A stretch of DNA of 8,727 nt from Caldiserica bacterium UBA4822 (GTDB lineage Bacteria; Caldisericota; Caldisericia; Cryosericales; Cryosericaceae), in assembly GCA_002402295.1 (NCBI GenBank), contig DHFO01000049.1:1-8727 (forward strand), written 5' to 3'. Shown piece after piece: positions 1-5,479 of this stretch. Position 1 is the first letter of the stretch, and each line of letters starts with the position of its first letter. The notes under the pieces are model-generated. The model was not told where the DNA came from, ran no database searches, and saw only the letters and a list, made by a program, of their open reading frames with translations. The translations under genes were made by a program, and so were the position numbers.

Positions 1-322
1 TGGATGGCGTCACGGGATTGACCGCCAGGCAGTACACACTGAGATTGGTGAGTCCCGTGTTGACGGCTCTCCAGGTAGTGCCACTGTCGGTCGAACGGTA
101 GATGCCGTCTCCGCCAGCATACAGTGTGGTAGGAACCTTCGGGTCGATGGCAAGGCACCGAATGTTGCTCCCATACAGAGGAAGCCACTCCCAGGCGCCT
201 GCGTCGACCGCACGTGCGACAGGGATATTGGGGAGCAGGCTCGACACGCTCAGGGCCAGACACAAGATCAGAATCATCATTATGGCAGCAGGTGAGCTGC
301 CTCGTACTCTCGTCATCGTCAT
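1..322 (-). CDS. Secreted Asp-box (BNR) beta-propeller protein, N-terminal part only
   Basis: The gene reads leftward off the window edge, so only about the first 107 residues are visible. A basic N-terminus and a hydrophobic stretch (about residues 13-31) end in A-R-A at 36-38, a good signal peptidase I site, so the protein is predicted to be exported. The mature part carries a typical Asp-box, S-x-D-x-G-x-T-W (residues 77-84), after a D-P-x-x-P-x-T-L-Y-A-G-G segment (60-71). A second repeat begins with L-A-V-N-P near residue 99. This unit is typical of BNR, sortilin/Vps10-like or YCF48-like propellers, which bind ligands or glycans or act as surface scaffolds. The actual ligand cannot be read from this part. 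The start at 322 is chosen because AGGAGG lies 8 nt upstream; a second Met two codons later is the alternative. It is divergent from the S9 peptidase gene. Confidence 0.8.
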   Translation of the reverse strand, partial: MTMTRVRGSSPAAIMMILILCLALSVSSLLPNIPVARAVDAGAWEWLPLYGSNIRCLAIDPKVPTTLYAGGDGIYRSTDSGTTWRAVNTGLTNLSVYCLAVNPVTPS

Positions 323-330
323 GCCATGTT

Positions 331-336
331 CCTCCT
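331..336 (-). promoter_or_regulatory. Ribosome binding site of the Asp-box protein gene
   Basis: A perfect AGGAGG on the minus strand lies 8 nt before the ATG at 322. An ATG between the two (327-325) is followed within two codons by a stop, so it cannot be the start. This site fixes the reading start of the exported propeller protein. Confidence 0.75.
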
Positions 337-411
337 CGCGACCCTCGTTCCACTAACGGTGGATCCATACTCGGTCACCGCAGCCGTTATCGTGCTACAC
401 CAGCATAGTGC

Positions 412-439
412 AAAATACAAAATGTGCTTTCTGCGACAA
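412..439 (-). promoter_or_regulatory. Tentative promoter for the Asp-box protein gene
   Basis: On the minus strand TTGTCG (439-434) and TATTTT (417-412) are separated by 16 nt inside the most AT-rich stretch of this intergenic region, about 75 nt upstream of the ribosome site. Each box matches the sigma-70 consensus at four of six positions. A perfect TTGACA lies slightly upstream (463-458) but has no convincing -10 at 16-18 nt. The assignment is weak. Confidence 0.25.
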
Positions 440-545
440 AGTGTAGCGAGGGGTAATTGTCAAGTTGTGTGTGCAAAGAATAATGGACAGACGTTACCTG
501 AACGAGCTGCTGACGTCTTGTCTGCGATGATATTGTCGCTTGCGC

Positions 546-570
546 TACTATGGATGCGTTACTATGGATG
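546..570. repeat. 11-bp direct repeat, 14-bp period
   Basis: TACTATGGATG occurs at 546-556 and again at 560-570 with a 3-nt gap. The 14-bp period is not exactly one or two helical turns. It could be a paired regulator site between the divergent genes or a short chance duplication. No third copy was noticed nearby. Confidence 0.55.
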
Positions 571-587
571 GACACTGTACATTCAGG

Positions 588-796
588 CGATCAGCTGCTG
601 ATCGTGGGTGAACATGGTGCCCAGTGCACCTTTTCATCTCTGGCGACGCTGTTAGATGAATCCCCCCATTGTCGCTGGCCTGGTTCTGAGCCTGTTCGTG
701 GTATGGGCTTCAGCCCATGTTCTGGGCAACGGGAGGCAGGTTTGCCTATGTTCGTTCTGGGAACACCAGTGCGACAAGAGAGGCCGGAGCCTCTTT
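588..796 (+). ncRNA. Candidate structured leader or small RNA, made of consecutive hairpins
   Basis: Six short inverted repeats follow each other. They are 588-604 (7-bp stem, 3-nt loop), 616-630 (5-bp stem followed by TTTT), 703-718 (6-bp stem, TTCA loop), 734-747 (5-bp stem), 757-769 (4-bp stem) and 777-796 (8-bp stem including one G-U pair, CGGA loop). The last looks like a terminator stem but has only a short T tail. The -10 of the peptidase gene begins about 30 nt later, so the structured part would be a separate transcript rather than that gene's own 5' leader, unless transcription starts further upstream. It does not match a riboswitch, tRNA, tmRNA, SRP RNA or RNase P motif that I recognise. 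The hairpins are short and some will be chance. Confidence 0.25.
777..796 (+). terminator. Terminator-like hairpin upstream of the peptidase promoter
   Basis: An 8-bp stem (777-784 with 789-796, one G-U pair) closes a CGGA tetraloop and is followed by a poor T tract (CGGTTTCC). It could end a transcript entering from the left. The weak T tract keeps confidence low. Confidence 0.3.
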
Positions 797-828
797 CGGT
801 TTCCGCTATACCTGAACGCGTTTTTGTG

Positions 829-834
829 TACAAT
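829..834 (+). promoter_or_regulatory. -10 element of the S9 peptidase gene
   Basis: TACAAT matches the sigma-70 -10 consensus at five of six positions. It would start transcription near 841, giving a leader of about 65 nt before the ATG at 906. No good -35 box is found 15-19 nt upstream, so the promoter would be weak or activator-dependent. Confidence 0.4.
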
Positions 835-893
835 GGGTTTGTCAGCTTAGAGCTGTAACGTATATGCCAGCCCTGAAGGCGAACGCGCAAACA

Positions 894-900
894 ACGGAGG
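894..900 (+). promoter_or_regulatory. Ribosome binding site that sets the S9 peptidase start
   Basis: ACGGAGG lies 5 nt before the ATG at 906. The in-frame ATG at 864 has no Shine-Dalgarno sequence and would add 14 residues not typical of the family, so 906 is preferred. Confidence 0.7.
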
Positions 901-905
901 CACTC

Positions 906-2960
906 ATGGCACGATCGAAACAAGCGCTGCGCTCCATCACGGCGCAGGATCTTTACGAACTTCAACTCCTCACGGATATCCGCCTCTCGCCGGATGGGCA
1001 GCGGGTCGTCTATGGTGTTCAGCGGGTTGACAGAACGTCGGAGAAGAAGTATGCGAACCTCTGGATTGCCGGGACAGATGGGTCATCTTGTCGACAGTTC
1101 ACTCAGGGCGACCAGACAGATGCCATCCCAAGGTGGTCTCCTGACGGAACGAGGTTGGCGTTCCTGTCGTCGAGGAAAGAAGGGGAAAGTGCGCAAATCT
1201 ACTTGATAAACGTAGACGGTGGCGAAGCGCAGCGGCTCACGGACCTGAAGGGTACTATTGGAAACATGGCATGGTCGCCTGATGGCAGCTCGCTCCTTGT
1301 GGAGTTTACCAGGAAGGATCAGGAGGCCATTGAACGCGAGGGTGACGAGCAGAAGAAGAAGCTGGGGATAGTGTCGCGGCATTACACGCGGCTCTTCTAC
1401 CGAGCGGACGGTCAGGGGTGGCTGGGCCATGAGCGCACCCATCTCTTGCTGGTTGACAGCTCGACAGGAATTCCACGACAACTGACTTCCGGAGATATGT
1501 ATGACGAATACGACGCCTCGTGGTCACCAGATGGAAGTTCGATTGTATTCTGCAGTAATCGACGCCCCGATCCGGACCTTGAGCCGGACCTCGTGGACAT
1601 CTACACCATTCCGGCGTCTGGCGGCGACATGCGTCGTGTCGAAACGCCGCCCGGTCCCAAGGGCATGCCTGTTTTCTCGCCCGATAGCAAGTGGATAGCC
1701 TACATTGGGCCGCGTGACCCGAATGAGTGGTGGCAGAATGTCGAACTATGGATAGTCCCATCAGATGGCGGGACCCCGGCGCGCAGTTTGACACGTGTCT
1801 ATGACATTTCTCTCACCTCCTCGACTCTGAACGATGTCGGGAGCGGCGAGCAGATGAAGCCGTTGTGGTCGGCGGATGGCAGGGTCCTCTACTTCCAGAT
1901 TTCGGAACACGGCTGCACCAAGCTGATGGCTATCGGTGTCGAGGATGGTACGCTCTACACTCTGATTGATGCCGAGGGCACCGTAGGCACATGTACGGTG
2001 GACACACGCCAGCAGAAGATGACCTACTTCTTCGGAACTATGACGGACCCCGGCCAGGTCTTTGTTCGTGACATGGACACAGGAGTTCAGCTCCAGTTGA
2101 CACACCTGAACGAGGACCTTCTTGCACAACTCGACCTTGGCAGCGTTGAGGATGTCTGGTTCAAGGCACGGGACGGTCATGATTTGCAGGGCTGGATCCT
2201 GACCCCTCCAGGCTTTGACCCGCGCAAAGAGTATCCCTCGATCCTCGAGATCCATGGGGGCCCGCAGGACCAGTACGGTTATCTGTTCATGCACGAGTTC
2301 TACTACCTTGCTGCGGCGGGGTATGTCGTGTATTTCAGCAATCCGCGTGGGGGGACAGGGTACGGCGAGGAGCATGAGCGAGCCATCTGGGGTCGATGGG
2401 GAACTGTCGACTTCGACGACCTGATGGATTGGGCCGACTATGTCCAGAAGATGCCCTACATCGACGCGCGGCGCATGGGCGTGACAGGCGGCAGTTACGG
2501 GGGGTACATGACGAACTGGATTATCGGCCACACGTACCGTTTTGCTGCCGCTGCTACGCAGCGCAGTGTCAGCAACCTTATCAGCATGTGGGGCACAAGC
2601 GACATGAACTGGGTCTTTCAGCTTCCTCACGGCGGCAAGCCACCGCAGGAGAGCATTGACGTCCTGTGGGACCGGTCGCCTGTCAAGTATCTGGGAAACG
2701 CGAAGACACCAACGATGGTCCTCCACAGCGAAGCCGACTTTCGCTGTGCCCTGGAGCAGGGGCAGCAGGTCTTTGCCGCTCTCAAGTATCATCATGTTCC
2801 CACCGAGTTCGTCGTCTTTCCCGAAGAGCCGCACGGTCTCTCCCGCATGGGACGGACTGACCGACGTATCGAGCGTCTTGAGAGCATACGCAGATGGATG
2901 GATACCTACCTGAAGCCAGGGCTAGGCAATAGTCGAAAACCTGAAGTGGGAGCCAAGTAG
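906..2960 (+). CDS. S9 family (S9C-type) prolyl oligopeptidase / acylaminoacyl-peptidase-like serine peptidase
   Basis: This is a complete protein of 684 residues, the usual size for S9C enzymes, which release dipeptides or acylated residues from short peptides. The N-terminal part (about 20-410) is a WD40-like beta-propeller with repeated W-S-P-D-G-type turns at about residues 28, 77, 123, 206, 257 (F-S-P-D-S) and 321 (W-S-A-D-G). The C-terminal part (about 415-670) is an alpha/beta-hydrolase domain. It carries H-G-G-P (450-453, oxyanion region), the nucleophile elbow G-G-S-Y-G-G with Ser530, the likely catalytic Asp611 in A-D-F-R, and His643 in E-P-H-G-L-S-R. The triad is intact, so the enzyme should be active. 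There is no signal peptide, so it is probably cytosolic and recycles peptides. It appears to be transcribed alone: a -10 element precedes it and an inverted repeat follows it. The exact substrate (acyl-peptide or dipeptide) cannot be decided from sequence. Confidence 0.93.
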   Translation: MARSKQALRSITAQDLYELQLLTDIRLSPDGQRVVYGVQRVDRTSEKKYANLWIAGTDGSSCRQFTQGDQTDAIPRWSPDGTRLAFLSSRKEGESAQIYLINVDGGEAQRLTDLKGTIGNMAWSPDGSSLLVEFTRKDQEAIEREGDEQKKKLGIVSRHYTRLFYRADGQGWLGHERTHLLLVDSSTGIPRQLTSGDMYDEYDASWSPDGSSIVFCSNRRPDPDLEPDLVDIYTIPASGGDMRRVETPPGPKGMPVFSPDSKWIAYIGPRDPNEWWQNVELWIVPSDGGTPARSLTRVYDISLTSSTLNDVGSGEQMKPLWSADGRVLYFQISEHGCTKLMAIGVEDGTLYTLIDAEGTVGTCTVDTRQQKMTYFFGTMTDPGQVFVRDMDTGVQLQLTHLNEDLLAQLDLGSVEDVWFKARDGHDLQGWILTPPGFDPRKEYPSILEIHGGPQDQYGYLFMHEFYYLAAAGYVVYFSNPRGGTGYGEEHERAIWGRWGTVDFDDLMDWADYVQKMPYIDARRMGVTGGSYGGYMTNWIIGHTYRFAAAATQRSVSNLISMWGTSDMNWVFQLPHGGKPPQESIDVLWDRSPVKYLGNAKTPTMVLHSEADFRCALEQGQQVFAALKYHHVPTEFVVFPEEPHGLSRMGRTDRRIERLESIRRWMDTYLKPGLGNSRKPEVGAK

Positions 2961-2972
2961 GTTCGGGTTCTT

Positions 2973-3014
2973 CTCTGCTGGAGTAGCACATCCTTTGAGG
3001 CGGCTCCAGCAGAG
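2973..3014 (+). terminator. Perfect 11-bp inverted repeat between the S9 peptidase gene and trmD
   Basis: CTCTGCTGGAG (2973-2983) and CTCCAGCAGAG (3004-3014) pair perfectly across a 20-nt loop, 12 nt after the peptidase stop. The tail TCTTGGTGTTGCTGT is T-rich but has no uninterrupted T run, so this is an imperfect intrinsic terminator or an mRNA 3'-end stabiliser. The tail favours the plus direction. It lies just upstream of the proposed trmD promoter and would insulate trmD from the peptidase gene. Confidence 0.55.
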
Positions 3015-3032
3015 TCTTGGTGTTGCTGTCGC

Positions 3033-3061
3033 TTGGTGCGTTGCGGCATCCGCTGTAGAAT
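3033..3061 (+). promoter_or_regulatory. Probable trmD promoter, leaderless geometry
   Basis: TTGGTG (3033-3038) and TAGAAT (3056-3061) are separated by 17 nt. The -10 box matches five of six consensus positions; the -35 box keeps only TTG. The trmD ATG begins 7 nt after the -10 box, exactly where transcription would start. No Shine-Dalgarno sequence lies before that ATG, in contrast to most genes in this window, which fits a leaderless mRNA. Transcription starting further upstream is the alternative. Confidence 0.45.
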
Positions 3062-3068
3062 CTCCGTC

Positions 3069-3812
3069 ATGAAGATTAAAGCGGTATCTATCTTTCCACA
3101 ATTGTACGAACCCTTTACACGAGTCGGCGTTATGAAGATGGCGATCGACAAGGGTATCCTGCAGTTCGAGGCGGTCGACCTCCGTGCGTTTACCCATGAC
3201 AGACATCATACGACTGACGACGTGCCTTTTGGCGGCGGCGCAGGCATGGTGTTCCTGCCAGGACCAGTCGTCGAAGCCCTGGACGCCATCGATGAGCCTG
3301 CCGGGTCGTGGCTCAAAATCGGAGTAGCTCCACAGGGAGACCGTCTGACCCAGCGGATGGTAGAGGCCCTGGCGCAGGAAGACCGGCTAGTCTTCCTCGC
3401 AGGCCGCTATGAAGGAATCGACGAGCGTGTCATGGAACGGTTGGACCTGATCATTTCTGTCGGTGATGTCGTGCTTTCAGGCGGCGAGATAGCAACGATC
3501 GAAGTCATTGATGCGATTACGCGACTGCTGCCCGGGGCCACCGGTAACGCGGCATCAACGAGCGAGGAGAGCTTCACGTCAGGACTGCTGGAATACCCGC
3601 AGTACACGCGTCCGCGGGAACTGGGTGGAGAGGTTGTTCCGGACGTTCTTGTTTCAGGACACCATGCGAACATTGCGCGGTGGCAACGAGAAGAAGCGTT
3701 GAAGCGGACACTCATTCGCAGGCCGGACCTTTTGCAGGATTTCGATCTGACAGAGCAGGACCTTCAGTGCCTGAGGGCGTTGCTGGAAGAGCTGAGGAGA
3801 ACCATTGGCTGA
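3069..3812 (+). CDS. trmD: tRNA (guanine-N1-)-methyltransferase TrmD
   Basis: TrmD uses S-adenosylmethionine to make m1G37 next to the anticodon of tRNAs, preventing +1 frameshifts; it works as a homodimer with a trefoil-knot (SPOUT) fold. The 247-residue length is normal. Visible family motifs are the start M-K-I-K-x-V-S-I-F-P, D-D-V-P-F-G-G-G-A-G-M (50-60), G-R-Y-E-G-I-D-E-R (112-120), G-D-V-V-L-S-G-G-E (132-140) in the knot, R-L-L-P-G with Arg152, and L-E-Y-P-Q-Y-T-R-P (174-182). By alignment from memory, Arg152 corresponds to E. coli Arg154, and the catalytic E. coli Asp169 is replaced by Glu167 in an E-E-S-F sequence. The Cys that often precedes G-R-Y-E-G is Ala111. An in-frame TTG at 3033 is rejected because family proteins start at M-K-I. 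Its last codons overlap the next gene by 8 nt, so the two are likely co-translated. The common upstream partners rpsP and rimM are absent. Confidence 0.97.
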   Translation: MKIKAVSIFPQLYEPFTRVGVMKMAIDKGILQFEAVDLRAFTHDRHHTTDDVPFGGGAGMVFLPGPVVEALDAIDEPAGSWLKIGVAPQGDRLTQRMVEALAQEDRLVFLAGRYEGIDERVMERLDLIISVGDVVLSGGEIATIEVIDAITRLLPGATGNAASTSEESFTSGLLEYPQYTRPRELGGEVVPDVLVSGHHANIARWQREEALKRTLIRRPDLLQDFDLTEQDLQCLRALLEELRRTIG

Positions 3813-4371
3813 AATCAGACTGTACATGGCGGTCGTGCACTATCCTGTCTACAACAAGCACCGCGAGATTATCACAACGTCTATCGTCATCCATGACATC
3901 CACGACATTGCCCGAGCGGGCAAGACGTATGGAGCGACGGCATTGTACGAAGTAGAACCACTGCCGCAGGAACAACAGGTGGCCCTGCGCATTGCGCAGT
4001 TCTGGAATGAGGGATTTGGGCATGAGTACAACCCAAACCGTTCCGAATCCCTGTCACTGTTACGTGTGGTAACGCACTTCGAGGAGACACTCGCGGACAT
4101 ACAGCAGGCAGAAGGAGAGAAGCCAGTGCTTGTGGGGACAAGCGCCCGAACCTTTGCGAATTCGATCGGGTACCCGGCAATGGGTGAGAAACTGCGGTCC
4201 GGAGACCACCCTTACCTGCTGACGTTCGGGACGGGATTCGGACTTGCGGATGAAATCATGATGCAAATGGACTACATCCTTGATCCGATCTGGGGACCCA
4301 CCGCGTTCAACCACCTGTCGGTGCGCAGCGCCGCTGCCATTATCCTTGACAGACTACTCGGGCGTTTGTAG
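3805..4371 (+). CDS. SPOUT-superfamily RNA methyltransferase (PF09936, RNA_Me_trans; Thermotoga TM1570-like)
   Basis: This 188-residue protein resembles the small SAM-dependent RNA methyltransferases found next to trmD in Thermotoga and some other phyla. It has the family start R-L-Y-M-A-V-V-H-Y-P-V-Y-N-K (5-18) and the cofactor-binding knot region L-T-F-G-T-G-F-G-L-A-D-E (139-150). It also has the C-terminal signature D-P-I-W-G (160-164) followed by N-H-L-S-V-R-S-A (169-176). The RNA position it modifies is not known to me. The start is the TTG at 3805, with GAGGAG at 3794-3799 placed 5 nt upstream, inside the end of trmD. The ATG at 3826 would remove the conserved N-terminal strand and has no ribosome site. 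The 8-nt overlap with trmD implies translational coupling and a linked role in tRNA or rRNA modification. Confidence 0.85.
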   Translation: MAEIRLYMAVVHYPVYNKHREIITTSIVIHDIHDIARAGKTYGATALYEVEPLPQEQQVALRIAQFWNEGFGHEYNPNRSESLSLLRVVTHFEETLADIQQAEGEKPVLVGTSARTFANSIGYPAMGEKLRSGDHPYLLTFGTGFGLADEIMMQMDYILDPIWGPTAFNHLSVRSAAAIILDRLLGRL

Positions 4372-4420
4372 GCTCCCTGATGCTCCGGGCACAGTGTTCC
4401 AGTGAGCGGTTGCCATCAAG
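4372..4420. other. Short convergent gap, no clear terminator
   Basis: The methyltransferase gene and the leftward nitroreductase gene end only 49 bp apart. I see no strong GC hairpin with a T tract for either strand, so transcripts may overlap at their 3' ends. Confidence 0.5.
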
Positions 4421-4921
4421 CTACCAGCGATTGTGATGGACGCGTGCAGCGTCAAAGCGCGCCGAGGGAGGCTTGTGCTCCGCCGGATGCCCGACGGCGA
4501 CGAGTGACAGCGGAACAACGTATGGTGGCAACCCCAGTACGTTGCTGATACTGATGACGCGTTCCTCGTGGGGATAGACCCCTAGCCACACCGCCCCCAG
4601 GCCAAGATTCTCTGCTTCAAGTAGAATGTTCTCTGTGGCGGCGGAACAATCCTCGACCCACATGCCCGGATGTCTTTCACGTCTTGTGTCGCCGCAGACA
4701 GCGATCGCAACCGAAGCTTCCAGTAACATACTGGCATGGGGATGGGCCTGGTGGAGGGCTTCGAGAACCGGTCGTTCAGCAATGACGATGAACTCCCACG
4801 GCTGCTCATTTCCGGCGGAAGGAGCTGCCATTGCGGCCTCGAGCATGGTTGTCACGAGTTCCGCTGCAACTGGTTCCGTAGTGTACCTCCGGATGCTTCT
4901 CCTGGCGCGTATAATGTCCAT
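4421..4921 (-). CDS. Nitroreductase family protein (FMN-dependent)
   Basis: Proteins of this family bind FMN as homodimers and use NAD(P)H to reduce nitro compounds, quinones or flavins; the true substrate is usually unknown. The product is 166 residues, a normal short-form length. It starts M-D-I-I-R-A-R-R-S-I-R-R-Y (1-13), the phosphate-binding arginine region. It then has A-A-P-S-A-G-N-E-Q-P-W-E-F (32-44), the typical FMN loop, and G-L-G-A-V-W-L-G (107-114), the second flavin contact. The start at 4921 has AGGGAGG (4933-4927) 5 nt upstream; longer in-frame versions up to 5212 would add residues unlike the family. It is the only minus-strand gene between trmD and yraN. It is convergent with the methyltransferase gene and divergent from rplS, as if inserted into a trmD-rplS block. 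A TTGACA (5002-4997) upstream has no good matching -10. Confidence 0.92.
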   Translation of the reverse strand: MDIIRARRSIRRYTTEPVAAELVTTMLEAAMAAPSAGNEQPWEFIVIAERPVLEALHQAHPHASMLLEASVAIAVCGDTRRERHPGMWVEDCSAATENILLEAENLGLGAVWLGVYPHEERVISISNVLGLPPYVVPLSLVAVGHPAEHKPPSARFDAARVHHNRW

Positions 4922-4926
4922 GTGTT

Positions 4927-4933
4927 CCTCCCT
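4927..4933 (-). promoter_or_regulatory. Ribosome binding site of the nitroreductase gene
   Basis: AGGGAGG on the minus strand ends 5 nt before the ATG at 4921. It rules out the longer upstream in-frame starts. Confidence 0.7.
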
Positions 4934-5058
4934 GTACGGAAGACAGTGTATACCCAACGATGGGACTGGCTTGGCCATTCCTGTACGAGGCGCTCTTGTC
5001 AATCTGTTGTGTGACGACTGCAGGTGGAGAGTGATGAGGCTCTGCGCCTGTTCTTGCC

Positions 5059-5086
5059 TTGATGAAGAAGTGCATTCTGCTATACT
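5059..5086 (+). promoter_or_regulatory. rplS promoter with extended -10
   Basis: TTGATG (5059-5064) and TATACT (5081-5086) are separated by 16 nt, and TGC directly precedes the -10 box, forming an extended -10 element. Five of six -10 positions match consensus. Transcription would start near 5093, leaving a leader of about 36 nt before the rplS ATG. This is the best sigma-70-type promoter in the window and probably drives rplS, lepB, rnhB and yraN. Confidence 0.65.
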
Positions 5087-5114
5087 ACTTTGACGTGTAC
5101 TTGCCAGCTCAGTG

Positions 5115-5121
5115 AAAGGAG
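5115..5121 (+). promoter_or_regulatory. Ribosome binding site of rplS
   Basis: AAAGGAG lies 7 nt before the ATG at 5129. It decides against the in-frame TTG/ATG-type starts further upstream, which would also fall before the proposed transcription start. Confidence 0.75.
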
Positions 5122-5128
5122 TTCCGAA

Positions 5129-5476
5129 ATGAATGCTATCGATCTTGTAGAGAGCAGATATGTGAAGCCTGACATGCCCACTATTCTCGTGGGAGATACT
5201 GTGAGGGTTCACATTAACGTTGTCGAGGGTGGGAAGAAGAGAATCCAGGTCTTTGAGGGCTTGGTGATCGCCAAGAAAGGCGGTGCAAGCCGTGAGACGT
5301 TTACCGTGCGCAAGATCTCATCCGGCGTTGGGGTTGAGAAGGTTTTTCCCCTGTACTCGCCGATGATTGCGAAACTCGAGGTTGTGCGCCACGGAGATGT
5401 GCATCGCGCCAAGCTGTACTACCTGAGAGAACGTGTCGGAACAGCCCGCAATGTCAAGGAGAAGCGAGAAGTCTAA
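5129..5476 (+). CDS. rplS: 50S ribosomal protein L19 (bL19)
   Basis: L19 binds 23S rRNA at the interface of the two ribosomal subunits. The 115 residues equal the usual bacterial length. Family features are V-G-D-T-V-R-V-H-I-N-V-V-E-G-x-K-x-R-I-Q-V-F-E-G (spread over about 21-44), followed by T-F-T-V-R-K-I-S-S-G-V-G-V-E-K-V-F-P-L-Y-S-P in pieces over about 57-78, and a basic C-terminus K-L-Y-Y-L-R (95-100) and K-E-K-R-E-V. The gene has its own promoter and a strong ribosome site. It is first in a row of four genes; lepB follows after 3 nt. Its normal partner trmD is upstream but separated by the inverted nitroreductase gene. Confidence 0.98.
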   Translation: MNAIDLVESRYVKPDMPTILVGDTVRVHINVVEGGKKRIQVFEGLVIAKKGGASRETFTVRKISSGVGVEKVFPLYSPMIAKLEVVRHGDVHRAKLYYLRERVGTARNVKEKREV

Positions 5477-5479
5477 TCC

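Larger units (their letters stand above)
323..905. other. Divergent intergenic region without a convincing gene
   Basis: This 583-bp stretch separates the leftward propeller gene from the rightward peptidase gene. No open reading frame in it has a ribosome site and protein-like composition together. It holds the promoter region of the left gene (about 410-465), an 11-bp direct repeat (546-570), a run of short hairpins (588-796) and a -10 element (829-834) for the peptidase gene. Its size is large compared with the other gaps in the window, which are mostly 3-110 nt. Confidence 0.7.

Noticed and set aside
656..850. A 64-codon plus-strand ORF with a hydrophobic N-terminus that resembles a small membrane or secreted protein
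   Set aside because: No ribosome site precedes its ATG, the rest of the product is Cys- and Arg-rich without family likeness, and it covers the hairpin series and the -10 element of the next gene.
550..858. A 102-codon plus-strand ORF and an opposing 124-codon ORF (591-965) in the same intergenic region
   Set aside because: Neither has a Shine-Dalgarno sequence or recognisable motif; the compositions look like chance reading of GC-rich noncoding DNA, and the second overlaps the peptidase start.
1761..2834. A 357-codon minus-strand ORF opposite the S9 peptidase gene
   Set aside because: It is the antisense shadow of a well-supported gene with an intact catalytic triad and shows no domain motifs of its own.
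4974..5002. TTGACA on the minus strand upstream of the nitroreductase gene as a promoter
   Set aside because: The hexamer is a perfect -35, but the sequence 17 nt further (AATGGC) is not a usable -10, nor are the 16- or 18-nt positions.
4626..5093. A 155-codon plus-strand ORF opposite the nitroreductase gene
   Set aside because: The minus strand encodes a clear nitroreductase with FMN-binding motifs and a strong ribosome site, so this is a shadow.
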